The notes under the pieces are model-generated. The model saw only the letters and a list, made by a program, of their open reading frames with translations, did no database searches and was not told where the DNA came from. Below are positions 47,101 to 55,300 of a stretch of DNA of 64,000 nt, piece after piece. Position numbers and translations under genes: made by a program. The number at the start of each line of letters is the position of its first letter. The first letter of the stretch is position 1. This DNA is from Pedobacter sp. WC2423 (GTDB lineage Bacteria > Bacteroidota > Bacteroidia > Sphingobacteriales > Sphingobacteriaceae). Where the stretch lies: assembly GCF_040822065.1 (NCBI RefSeq), contig NZ_CP162005.1, positions 4,464,001 through 4,528,000 of the forward strand, given 5' to 3'.

Positions 47101-48851
47101 TATTCGAGGAGCAGGTAGCACATCATCCGGAGCGGATTGCTATTGCTATGGGTGATGAAAGTTTAACTTATAAAGAACTGAATGAAAAAAGTAACCAACT
47201 GGCAAGATTTTTTCTTAGTAAAGGAGTCCGGAATGAAAATGTGATTGCTTTAATCATGGACCGGTCTATCAGTATGTTTGTGAGCATCCTTGCTGTCTGG
47301 AAAGCTGGAGCCGCTTATTTACCTATTGATCCTCAATATCCGGAGGAACGTATTGCTTATATTATTAAAGATAGCCAGTCTGTTTTTACGGTTATAGATA
47401 CCAGTTCATATGTACACAGCAATTCCAATTTTATTAGTCTGAGCGATAATTCCTGGTCATCTGAAAAGAAAGAAAACCTGAAAAGAAGCTTTTCTTCTTC
47501 AGATCTGGCTTATATGATTTATACTTCTGGTTCTACAGGGAATCCTAAAGGTGTAATGATAGCACATAGGAATGTCATTAATTTTATTTATGGAATTAAT
47601 AAGGAAATTGTGTTCAAGGATGATGGACGTATGTTGTGTTTAACTACTATTTCTTTCGATATTTTCGTGTTAGAGGCTATTCTTCCTTTGTTAAACGGAT
47701 TAAGAATAGTACTGGCAGGTACAACGGAACAAAAAGATACCACTGCTTTAATCAACATGATTATAACGCGGAAGGTCGATTATATACAAATTACTCCTTC
47801 TCATTTAAAGGCACTGATCAGAACTGATCATCAGTTAAATGTATTTTCTGGTATTAAAATCCTGATGGTAGGAGGTGAGGCTTTTCCTGATGAATTGCTA
47901 AAGGAATTAAAGCAAAATTATGCCGGACAAATCTATAACCTATATGGCCCGACAGAAACAACGGTATGGTCGGCCATCCAGGATTTGACCATATTGAATA
48001 AAGTAAACATCGGGAAACCGATTTTAAATACCGGCATCTATATTCTGGATAGTAACCATAAACTTTGTCCTGTTGGTGTACCTGGCGAATTATGTATTGG
48101 CGGGGCGGGACTTGCGCGGGGATACTGGAATAATGAAGAATTAACACGGGAGAAATTTATAGTGAGTCCATTTACTCCTGATAAGCTTATCTATAAAACA
48201 GGTGATTTGGGAAGATGGTCGGATCAGGGATATCTTGAAATTCTTGGAAGAATAGACAATCAGGTTAAGATAAGAGGATTTAGAATTGAACTGGGAGAAA
48301 TAGAACGTAACCTGCTGAATTATCCTGGAGTAAAAGAATCTTTAGTGACTGTCAGGGAAAAAAATGGCGATAAATTTTTAATTGCTTATTACGTTGGTGA
48401 TCAGATTTTAAATGATTCGGATCTGAAACGGTTCTTACTACAATATTTGCCTGAGTATATGGTACCTGTCAATTACGCAAGGATTGATAGTATTCCTTTA
48501 ACACCGAATGGAAAGATTAACAGGAAGGCTTTACCTGATATTGAATTAGGGACAAGAAATCTATATATACCTGCTGCTAATGAAACTGAAGAGAAGCTGA
48601 TCGAAATCTGGTCTGGTCTGCTGGATATCCCTATGGACAAAATCAGTACGGACAAAAGCTTTTTTGAATTGGGAGGACATTCCCTGAATGCGTCATTATT
48701 GGTAAGTAAGATCCGAAAATATTTTGATGTGGAGTTACCATTAAAGGATCTGTTTCACAAACACCAGATTACGGCTATATCGGAATATATAATTACTGTA
48801 AAACAGATGAATTCAGGTATTGAAGATACCTCTGAAATAATTTTATTATAA
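38109..48851 (+). CDS. Hybrid NRPS-PKS: C-A(Ser)-PCP-KS-AT-KR-ACP-C-A(Gly)-PCP
   Basis: A 3580-residue protein starting at GTG; no ATG is available near the N terminus. C domain (HHILYDGWS, 146-154; a form usual in D-to-L condensation domains, fitting the upstream epimerase), A domain (motif at 616) with pocket DVWHFSLVD(K), a Ser code, carrier Ser1011. Then a ketosynthase (Cys1229, His1365, His1403), acyltransferase (Ser1671 in GHSIG; HAFH at 1769-1772, a malonyl signature), ketoreductase (NADPH loop near 2190; Ser, Tyr and Lys present), carrier Ser2483. Last, C (HHIISDG at 2673), A (motif at 3138; pocket DILQMGLVW(K), a Gly code) and carrier Ser3525. It adds Ser, extends and reduces it, then adds Gly. 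Confidence 0.95.
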   Translation: MKKKLEKSNVQDIFELNKIQQSILFQYLKEENGNIYNVQLSLKINGQLDIGKFGKAISIVQSENEALRSVFSWAGLSKPIQIILKQFPIAVGFYDISGGNDQYIANFLRDFLTKDQHEHFDLTELPFRINLIQTSSDTYMLMITHHHILYDGWSTGILLKELFFCYNKLIDGIKPLELNKVSYKEVSHALKEKGNRDEDLNYWKDYLDGYEVKTFFRKENAGTIINKGIVKRSFHLPIQPIEDFAVKHKITKASIMYAVFGLLFEKYTNSEDFVFATSVSGRDSGVKGHGEIIGNFINTIPVRFTSAGHSSFLDIIRHVHEGLIELNQHAEVPYTKIKQLAGYDPAIDLFDVLVVIENYPLETNVLNSHSSYNMQMNSIFENTGIPLVVTVFFNENLEIEFSIAEEIYDSIDFKLFETHFLYIIDQILDHYMDDPQSLYIVGAAEEEELLYHFNDTAVDYPKDATIISRFEAQVQKTPDHTALISDEEGKYLSYLDLELLSNQVGNYLRDIGKIVKGDLVGILLEREVYLVAGIFGVLKSGAAYIPIDPGYPASRIASIIADSGLKVLITRGKYLQGTVSATVIDLDDCEAQINLASSQSLSKTGLSGIDLAYIIYTSGSTGKPKGVMIAHHSVVNRLEWMQKEYPISGKDVLLQKTPVVFDVSVWELFWWSFNGATLCLLKPGGEKVPSEIVRTIEARHITVMHFVPSMLSAFLPVLEDDFDLKKLKSLRFVFSSGEALKGGQVFQFGQKLNKYCESRLINLYGPTEATVDVSYYECSFEQEQLNVPIGKPIDNTQLYVLDKHRRLVPKGVSGELYIGGVGLSVGYLDNEELTKLKFVDNPYKSGDIIYATGDIARWLPDGNIEYLGRIDDQVKIRGFRIEPGEIESHLQKIPGIIEAVVVVKDNKAGKYLIAYYVTDQLFEDGIIRNQLAGILPPHMIPSYFIPLKNIPVNANGKLDRKALPEPSFKKKILVSAGLNEVEKKISEIWTETLGHEVPDTNQNFFDVGGDSLKLITISGRLSKIFNKTVQITDLFGYPTIALQAQFLTPDELPESVIVNTNKENNTVSGDIAIIGMSGRFPGASNLEEFWHNLVIGKESIERKAIDNPQTDVVYAKGMLEDYDLFDAGFFDYLPSEALSMDPQMRVFHECTWEALEDAGYNPYLFEGAIGLYAGATPNPNYNIAVPERDAHNWINKWEEFTYADKDFLCSRVSYRLNLKGPSINVSTACSTSLVAIDLACSELLANKCDMAIAGGVSVTLHDNEGYVYRKGMILSPDGACRAFDKEAAGTVGGNGAGLVVLKRLEHALRDGDHIHAVIKGSATNNDGNQKVGFAAPSVEGQAKVIRDAIKKANIHADTISYIEAHGTGTVLGDPIEIAGLTKAFNTGVKNSCAIGSVKTNIGHLDVAAGVAGLIKTVLCLKNRQLVPSLNFTEPNVNIDFKNSPFYVNEELQYWKGSDHPRRAGISSFGIGGTNAHIIIEEAPLSPVFTDNKSTYIIPLSAKSKKALQRYKDKLINFLHLNQDVRLADIAFTLQHGRAHFPYREHMVCSDREELIRSLGKVVSKEESLLKSGRPAVVYLFSGQGTQYVNMFADLYLKESFFKEIVDTCFIKVNEKTGKDLKTIIFPSSPDAASNLLDQTSYTQPALFILEYALAKLLMNWGINPQMMIGHSIGEYVAACLSGIFTLDDALTVVMKRGELMQKTAHGLMLSILISEQELSLFLNDEVKLSLAAVNSSESCVVSGDEESILSFKEMIELKGYKSKVIRTSHAFHSHLMDEILPEFRSIFDTITFGNLSIPFISNLTGEEASDLTVGSAEYWVKHLRHEVKFDKGIQHELAKGNAIFIEVGPGSTLTAFVQSNKAKTAQHHVVSLVRNINVKEDDFWFLLNGIGKAWSYGLSLEWDDIQKEVTGRKISMPAYSFDKIKYPVLRVQKELYEKTTIERSLDVNSWFYRGFWKNTISAPDLPAVSQGSVFLIFADKNGLANALIQKFNQQATGYITVNLAEAYKELSPRYYEVNPTLAGDFDLLFENLKKHEVVIEAIIYSWTLEEPVMNQIDLPSFNPHFFHLMNMVKSAVDKNSGRKLHFSLLTADMQNVYGNENGDIGAGAIIPWFKVAAQEFAQVSASYIDVELAQISTTRFIDMLCTEIKQKNKGKVVAFRNNIRWEHDVEQLRDIAGTGSKLKNKGVYLITGGLGKLGFELAKYLLTKYEAKVALIGRTDLSSVIDNKEFYTAEDPILQKKQRLEELSSLSGEIVYFNCDITSKNQLENALSVIQNDLGPINGVIHAAGIIDGASVDLISKLNKEHYELQFSSKVLGFHRLYEALSDAKLDFLLLTSSISTLIGGIKFAAYAPANMLMNGYLNHLQSRKKMLNWTAVNFDGIAFQDIGSDGMQINELHQVLEHLVSLSYLPEVTVSMGDLNARMEQWVYKNVEKQTDNELIQKAGVDFQPGDILSTLNKIWNSFFGKEDILPDADFFELGGDSLKALKLTDHIRKELGFELSITDFFENPTIEELSKIIAEGLNVAGHKNKIDLTGLRHILESGAKTGYELSSVQKRLYFLQEFDKYSITYNMPLILRLSGSLDKIRLAEAFNGLLQRHEILRTYFETSDGIPVQKILDSVLLEIVHLDADAETLMSTLNSFIRPFELSEAPLIRVGLVMLEAEEHVLIADIHHIISDGISRNILIKDFMALYTAEKLSPLTLQYKDYAVWQQSEQQQEQIQLHKDFWLKEYENEVLTLVLPSDFPRPLDKQYAGAELVWELGLAESLVLRKLADREGVTMFMLMFAAFSVLLSKLGNQQDVVIGVPVSGRDHAELEDILGMFVNTIPVRISAEGNLSFHGFLDQVKQKTLSCFEHQSYPYGEMIEELHIKRDTSRNPLFDVMFSYQNYEETVLSIPGLDIGRIELGEVMSKFDLTLEVTEGATGLKLRFEYASSLFKAATIARFASYFNKTLTEVLEEVKRPLSEIEIISDQESNLLLNVFNHTGGDYPEEKTLVDLFEEQVAHHPERIAIAMGDESLTYKELNEKSNQLARFFLSKGVRNENVIALIMDRSISMFVSILAVWKAGAAYLPIDPQYPEERIAYIIKDSQSVFTVIDTSSYVHSNSNFISLSDNSWSSEKKENLKRSFSSSDLAYMIYTSGSTGNPKGVMIAHRNVINFIYGINKEIVFKDDGRMLCLTTISFDIFVLEAILPLLNGLRIVLAGTTEQKDTTALINMIITRKVDYIQITPSHLKALIRTDHQLNVFSGIKILMVGGEAFPDELLKELKQNYAGQIYNLYGPTETTVWSAIQDLTILNKVNIGKPILNTGIYILDSNHKLCPVGVPGELCIGGAGLARGYWNNEELTREKFIVSPFTPDKLIYKTGDLGRWSDQGYLEILGRIDNQVKIRGFRIELGEIERNLLNYPGVKESLVTVREKNGDKFLIAYYVGDQILNDSDLKRFLLQYLPEYMVPVNYARIDSIPLTPNGKINRKALPDIELGTRNLYIPAANETEEKLIEIWSGLLDIPMDKISTDKSFFELGGHSLNASLLVSKIRKYFDVELPLKDLFHKHQITAISEYIITVKQMNSGIEDTSEIILL

Positions 48852-48855
48852 TCTT

Positions 48856-51800
48856 ATGCGTATTGATGAACTAATTACGGAATTAAGAAAGCAAGGTGTT
48901 TTTATTTCAGTCACAGACTCACAGGTGGCAGTAAAAGCCACACCAGGTAGTCTGACTAATGAAATACTGAATAATATTAAGGAGAGAAAAGCAGAAATCC
49001 TGGATTTTTTCCAGGCTATTAATTATACAAAGAAAAAGAGTGTCATTTTAAAAGCGGATCAGAAAACTTATTATGAGCTTTCTTATGCGCAGAAACGAAT
49101 GTACTTTTTGTATGAATTTGATAGTGCTTCAACGGCCTATAATATGCCATCGGTATTACGCTTATCGGGAATACTGGATAAGGAACGCCTGGCTAAAGCT
49201 TTTAATGGCCTGCTTGAGCGTCATGAAGTATTGCGTACTTATTTTGAACTCTTAGATGGGGTGCCTTTTCAAAAGCTACTGGATAAAACGTTGTTGGACA
49301 TCGTTCATATGGATGCTGATGATGAAACATGGAAAACTGTTTTAAATAGCTTTATCCGGCCTTTTGAGCTGTCAAAAGCTCCATTGATTCGTGTAGGCTT
49401 AATAAGTTTCTCACCACAAGAACAGTTGCTGGTTGTGGATATGCACCATATTATATCAGATGGTATTTCGAGCAATATTCTGATTAAAGATTTCATGGCC
49501 TTATATAATGGTGAAGAGCTATCGCCATTAGCTCTCCAATACAAAGATTATGCGGTATGGCAGCAAAGCTTGATACAACAAAAACAGCTTGTATTACACA
49601 AAGATTTCTGGCTAAAAGAATATGAGAATGAGGTACCTGTATTAGAACTTCCTGCTGATTTTCCTCGTCCTTTGAATAAACAATATGCGGGGGCGAAGTT
49701 CGTCTGTGAACTGGGGCTTTTGGAAAGCCTGGAACTTAGAAAACTAGCGGAGCAGGAGGGGGTAACGATGTTCATGCTGATGTTTGCAGCTTTTAGTGTT
49801 TTGCTAAGCAAGCTGGGCAACCAGGAGGATATAGTGATTGGTGTGCCTGCAGGTGGACGCGATCATGCTGAACTGGAAGATATGTTGGGAATGTTTGTGA
49901 ATACACTGCCGATAAGAGTAGCACCTGAACGCATACTTACTTTCAAAGCATTTCTGGCTGAAATCAAACAAAAGACGCTTTCGTGTTTTGAACACCAAAG
50001 TTATCCTTATGAGGAAATGATTGAGGAACTGCAGCTTAAAAGGGATACCAGCCGCAATCCGCTTTTTGATGTGATGTTCAGTTATCAACATGATAGCCAG
50101 CCTTTATTGATAATACCAGGTGTTGTTATCGGATACACGGAATTGAGCGAGGTGGTTTCTAAATTTGATTTACGATTAAATGTGACAGACCACGCAGCAG
50201 GATTACGGTTAGAATTTGAATATGCAACTGGTATATTTAAAGCAGAAACAATTACCCGTTTTGCTTCTTATTTCAGGAAGATTATAGCTGGAGTGCTTGA
50301 ACAGGGATTTGTGACCTTAGGTCAGTTGAATATTCTTTATGATCAGGAACGCGATTTTTTACTGAAAGGCTTTAATGATACGAAAACAACATATTCCAGG
50401 GAGAAGACAATTGCTGATCTTTTTGTAGAACAGGTTTTAAAAACTCCAGATCAGATCGCTTTAATTTGCGCAGAAGAAAAGTTGACTTACAGGGAACTGG
50501 ATGAACGTTCTTCTATTATTGCTCATTACCTTCAGCAGGAAAAAGGGCTATTGCGCGGAGACCTGGTAGGCTTGCTGCTGGAACGTGAAATAGAGCTTAT
50601 CCCATATCTATTGGGCGTGATGAAAGCTGGTGGTACTTATGTACCTATAGATCCGCATTATCCTCAAGAACGGATTAACGGAATTATTTCGGGTTCGGGT
50701 TTAAAGCTGGTGATTACCCGTGGCAGTTATTCCAATTTGCCAATAATAGAAAGTTTGGTCGATCTGGATGTAATATCGCAATCGCAGCTATTGAAAAGAT
50801 ATACAGCACCATTTACTTCTGTTGCTGTCAGTGCTGATATTGCTTATATTTTATATACTTCTGGTTCTACTGGTACGCCAAAAGGGGTCATGATCAGCCA
50901 GCAGTCACTGGTTAATTATATCAGCTGGGCGGTGTCAGTTTATGGCTGCGGAGCTGAAACTGTTTTCCCTGTCTACAGCTCGATCTCCTTTGATTTGACA
51001 GTGACCAGTATGTTCTGCACGCTGGTTAGTGGTGGTACTATGGTATTATACCGGGAAGAGCCAAATACATTAATGATCGAGAAAGTTTTCCTTGAAAACA
51101 GGGCTACCGTTATCAAGCTTACCCCTTCTCATTTGCGGGCGATAAAAAGTGGTAACTGGCTGGGTGCTGTGTCTTCTTGCCGGATCCGGAAGTTTATTAT
51201 CGGTGGAGAAGAGCTGAGTAGCCAGGTTGCTGGTGAGCTGTACGCTGAGTATGGAGGTGATGTCGAATTATACAATGAATATGGGCCTACAGAAGCGACG
51301 GTTGGCTGTATGATTTATAAGTTTAATCCTGAGGATGAGGGTGCGGCTGTACCGATAGGCATACCGGCAGCCAATACCCAGGTTTATGTACTGGATAAAG
51401 GTTTGAATCCCGTTGCTCCGGGTGTTTGTGGAGAGTTATATATCTCGGGAGACGGGCTTGCTTTGGGTTATCTTCATCAGGAAGGACTCAGCAGGGAGAA
51501 GTTCATCGCCAATCCTTTTATTGAGGGTGCAAGGCTGTACCAGACGGGTGACCGCGCGGTGATGAACAGTTCAGGTCAGCTGGTATTTCAGGGGCGGCTG
51601 GATGATCAGGTAAAGATTCGTGGTTACAGGATAGAGCTGGAAGAAGTGTCCCGTCACTTGGCTGCATACCCGGGTATTACAGCAGCTGTTGTACTGGCCG
51701 ATGACAATAAAGAGGACCAGCAGCTGATTGCCTATTATGTAGCAGGTGAAGAATTAGAAGTGGCTTTGCTGAAGTCGTTTTTATCGGCGAAACTACCCGG

Positions 51801-52224
51801 TTATATGGTGCCGGTGTATTACATGGTGGTCAAAGAAATACCATTGACGGATAATGGAAAAATTAATAAAAAGGTACTTCCAGTACCAGACATCCAGATA
51901 GAAGAAAGCTATCAGGCAGCTTCAAATGAAATAGAAGCCAAACTGGTGGAAATCTGGTCTCAGGTTCTGGAGATCAGTATGGAGAAAATCAGTGTTAATA
52001 AGAGTTTTTTCGAATTAGGAGGAACTTCACTGAAGCTTATTAAGTTGACAACTTACATTAACCAATCTTTTCAGTGGAAAGTATCTGTACCCGATCTATT
52101 TCGATATCCTTCCATCCTTTCTATCGTAAAATTTATTACCGAAGGAGATGCCAAGGCCGAATTATACAAGAAAAATATTGAAGAAGAGGTTACGGGAATG
52201 CAGGATATACTAGATTTTTTATAA
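48856..52224 (+). CDS. NRPS: TubC-type docking-C-A(Asn)-PCP
   Basis: A 1122-residue single-module synthetase, 4 bases after the preceding stop. Residues 1-55 (MRIDELITELRKQGVFIS...) are a TubC-like N-terminal docking domain that recruits the tail of the upstream protein. C domain (HHIISDG at 197-203), A domain (YTSGSTG at 667), carrier Ser1058 in GGTSL. The A-domain pocket reads DLTKIGEVG(K), the same Asn code as in the loading protein. There is no epimerase, so L-Asn should be added after Gly. The next enzyme is a PKS, so the Asn carboxyl is the point of malonate extension. Confidence 0.95.
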   Translation: MRIDELITELRKQGVFISVTDSQVAVKATPGSLTNEILNNIKERKAEILDFFQAINYTKKKSVILKADQKTYYELSYAQKRMYFLYEFDSASTAYNMPSVLRLSGILDKERLAKAFNGLLERHEVLRTYFELLDGVPFQKLLDKTLLDIVHMDADDETWKTVLNSFIRPFELSKAPLIRVGLISFSPQEQLLVVDMHHIISDGISSNILIKDFMALYNGEELSPLALQYKDYAVWQQSLIQQKQLVLHKDFWLKEYENEVPVLELPADFPRPLNKQYAGAKFVCELGLLESLELRKLAEQEGVTMFMLMFAAFSVLLSKLGNQEDIVIGVPAGGRDHAELEDMLGMFVNTLPIRVAPERILTFKAFLAEIKQKTLSCFEHQSYPYEEMIEELQLKRDTSRNPLFDVMFSYQHDSQPLLIIPGVVIGYTELSEVVSKFDLRLNVTDHAAGLRLEFEYATGIFKAETITRFASYFRKIIAGVLEQGFVTLGQLNILYDQERDFLLKGFNDTKTTYSREKTIADLFVEQVLKTPDQIALICAEEKLTYRELDERSSIIAHYLQQEKGLLRGDLVGLLLEREIELIPYLLGVMKAGGTYVPIDPHYPQERINGIISGSGLKLVITRGSYSNLPIIESLVDLDVISQSQLLKRYTAPFTSVAVSADIAYILYTSGSTGTPKGVMISQQSLVNYISWAVSVYGCGAETVFPVYSSISFDLTVTSMFCTLVSGGTMVLYREEPNTLMIEKVFLENRATVIKLTPSHLRAIKSGNWLGAVSSCRIRKFIIGGEELSSQVAGELYAEYGGDVELYNEYGPTEATVGCMIYKFNPEDEGAAVPIGIPAANTQVYVLDKGLNPVAPGVCGELYISGDGLALGYLHQEGLSREKFIANPFIEGARLYQTGDRAVMNSSGQLVFQGRLDDQVKIRGYRIELEEVSRHLAAYPGITAAVVLADDNKEDQQLIAYYVAGEELEVALLKSFLSAKLPGYMVPVYYMVVKEIPLTDNGKINKKVLPVPDIQIEESYQAASNEIEAKLVEIWSQVLEISMEKISVNKSFFELGGTSLKLIKLTTYINQSFQWKVSVPDLFRYPSILSIVKFITEGDAKAELYKKNIEEEVTGMQDILDFL
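49594..49634 (+). repeat. 41-bp identical block in C domains (copy 1)
   Basis: Identical to 57257-57297, in the same domain position of the Asn and Thr modules. Signals recent duplication or conversion between modules. Confidence 0.8.
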
Positions 52225-52330
52225 TTCAAACCTCTGCAATTCACAGTTAAAATTGCCCGGTCACAGACCAGGTAAGGTATACATATGTCATTTTTTTACA
52301 CGGAAATTCATCTCATTTAAGTTAATTATA

Positions 52331-55300
52331 ATGAATAATCAAAATGGGGTTGCAATTGCAATCATTGGAATGGCCGGGAAATTTCCGGGTGCGAAAGATA
52401 TCAGCGAATTTTGGGATAATCTCAGCAATAGCATAGAATCAATAACTTCCTTTTCTGATCAGGAGCTGACTGAAAGTGGAATTCAAAGTGATATTTTAAG
52501 GGATCCAAATTATGTTAAAGCAAATGCATTTGTAAAGGATAAGGAGTTTTTTGACGCCGGTTTTTTTGGGTATTCTGCAGCCGAGGCTTCTTTAATGGAT
52601 CCACAGATAAGGATCTTTCATGAAATTTGCTGGAAAGCTTTGGAAGATGCTGGTATTGATGTTGAAAATAATACGGATAAAATTGGCTTGTTTGCCGGTG
52701 GGGCAACCAATTTAAATTGGCTTAATTATGCCTATTTATCTAATAAGGAGCAGCTTGTTAATGAGTTTAGCGCTTCGCAATTGCGTGATATTACATTTTT
52801 ATGTTCAAGGGTTTCTTATGCGCTTAACCTGCAGGGACCCTCTATCTATTTAAATACTGCCTGTTCTACTTCTTTAGTTGCTATTCAGCGCGCCGCAATG
52901 AGTTTGCTACTAAGAGAATGTAAAGTAGCACTTGCAGGTGGTGTAACTATACAAAATTATTCAACCAGGGGGTACTTCCATGAAGATGGGATGATCCAGT
53001 CTAAGGACGGGCATTGCCGGGCTTTTGATGCTTCGGCAAGTGGAACTGTAATAGGAGAAGGTGCTGGTGTTGTTGTACTTAAAAGATTAAGTGATGCGAT
53101 AGCTGATGGAGATCATATCCACGCAGTTATTTTGGGCAGTGGTATCAATAATGACGGAGCCAATAAAATAACTTTTACTGCACCTGGTATTGATGGACAA
53201 TTTCAGGCCATATTAAAAGCCATAAACATGGCAAAGGTACCTGTTGAGAGCATCGGGATGCTGGAAGCGCATGGAACAGGGACGAGTCTTGGAGATCCTA
53301 TAGAGGTAGAAGCGTTAAACCTTGCCTTTGGGAAAAGTAAGGCGCATTATTGTGCTTTGGGTTCAGTAAAAACTAATATTGGCCACCTGGATGTAGCGGC
53401 AGGTGTAGCGGGCCTGATCAAAGCAGTGCTTTCGATTCAGCACCGTCAAATCCCGGCGAGTCTTCATTATGAGGCTGCGAATCCGGAGATCAATTTTAAA
53501 GAGAGTCCGTTTTATGTGAATACTGCGCTTAAAGAATGGCGGAATGACAAATATCCATTAAGGGCAGGTGTCAGCTCATTTGGTATCGGGGGAACCAATG
53601 CACATATTATCCTGGAAGAAGCTCCTGCTGTTAAAAGGTCAGGTGATGGTCGTTTGGGCCAGGTGCTGGTTTTCTCAGCAAAAAGTGAAGCAGCCTTAAA
53701 CCGTAACCTGGAATCATTTAGTTCTTATGTGCAATCAGGTAAAGTTGCTGAGCTGGCCGATATAGCTTATACGCTGGCTAAGGGACGCACAGCTTTTGAA
53801 TTCCGCAAGAGCCTGGTTTGCAGTAATGCAGTTGAGCTTCAAAAAGCTTTAAGTGAGGCAATAACCCACAAAGCAGCAGTAGTAGAAGGTTCAGCTGCTC
53901 CTGAAGTCATTTTTATGTTCTCCGGACAGGGAAGTCAATACCTGCAGATGTATGGCGATCTCTATGTACAGGAACTGGCTTTTAAAGCTACAGTGGATGA
54001 ATGTTTAAAAATTGTTCTGGTCCAGTCGGGTCTGGATTTAAAACCTGTATTATTTGGCACATCGAAAGAGCTGATCAACCAGACACGTTATACCCAGCCT
54101 TTATTGTTTATTGCAGAATATGCACTTTCGCGGCTATTGATGAGCTGGGGTATCCGTCCGGATAAAATGATCGGCCATAGTGTAGGTGAATATGTTGCCG
54201 CTTGTCTGAGTGGTGTTTTTTCACTGGAAGACAGTTTGTTACTGGTGAGTAAACGAGGTGAGCTGATGCAGGGTGCACCTGTTGGTGATATGCTGAGTAT
54301 CGGTATTGCTGAAGAAGAACTGAAGGATTATCTTTTTTTGGCTCCCCAGGTTTGCCTGGCTGCGCATAACAGCAGTTCCCAGTGTGTGGTTTCGGGTAGC
54401 CGCGAGCAAATCGCTGAGTTTAAAAAGATTATTGAACTGGCTGGTTACAGCAGCCGGATTTTACATACTTCACATGCATTTCATTCGCATCTGATGGATG
54501 GAATACTGGATGAATTTAAGGCGGTACTGGATAAAGTAAAGATCAATAAGCCTGAACTTCCTTTTATTTCGAATGTTACGGGTGAGTTTGTCCGGGCAGA
54601 AGAGATCGGCAAAGCGGCCTACTGGGTATCACATCTGCGTGAACCTGTTCGTTTTAGCGAAGGTGCAGGCAGATTGTTATCGGATACAGTATCAGCCGTT
54701 TTGATAGAGGTTGGTCCGGGTAAGGCACTGAGTACTTTTATCCGTAGTCATCATTTAAGAAACAGTGGTCACCATGTGGTCTCTCTTGTAAGGGGGGCGC
54801 AGGAAGAAGGAGATGACCTGAAGCAGTTGTTAACAGGTTTTGGCAAGCTTTGGAGTCATGGAGTGAAGATAGATTGGAACGGGTTTTATAGCGGACAGGT
54901 TCGTAAAAAAGTTTCCCTGCCGACTTATAGTTTTGAGCCGGTAAGGTATCCTGTAAATGTGGATGCAATAGAATTGTTATCAGAGTTACATCCTGTTGCA
55001 TTAAAGGAACGCAGAAAGACTATTCCGGAGTGGTTTTATTATCCAAGCTGGAAATTACTTCCGATGCCGGTTTTGTCAGTGGATACTAAAGGCAGTGTAT
55101 TATTGTTTATTGATGATGATCGTGTTTTTGAGGGACTTTCTTCCCGTTATCTTGAGTCGGGAAGGAAAGTTATCCGGGTGAGAACGGGGTTGGCTTATGC
55201 AGAAGAGTCAGCGCTATCTTATCGCTTAGCTCCAGGTCAGGCAGGTGATTACCAGCGGTTGTTTGCCAGTCTTTCTGGCTATGGGGTATCTGCAGAACAG

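Noticed and set aside
52253..52330. TTG-started extension of the PKS at 52331
   Set aside because: The 26 extra residues are unlike KS or docking sequence, and an ATG with normal context gives the standard KS start.
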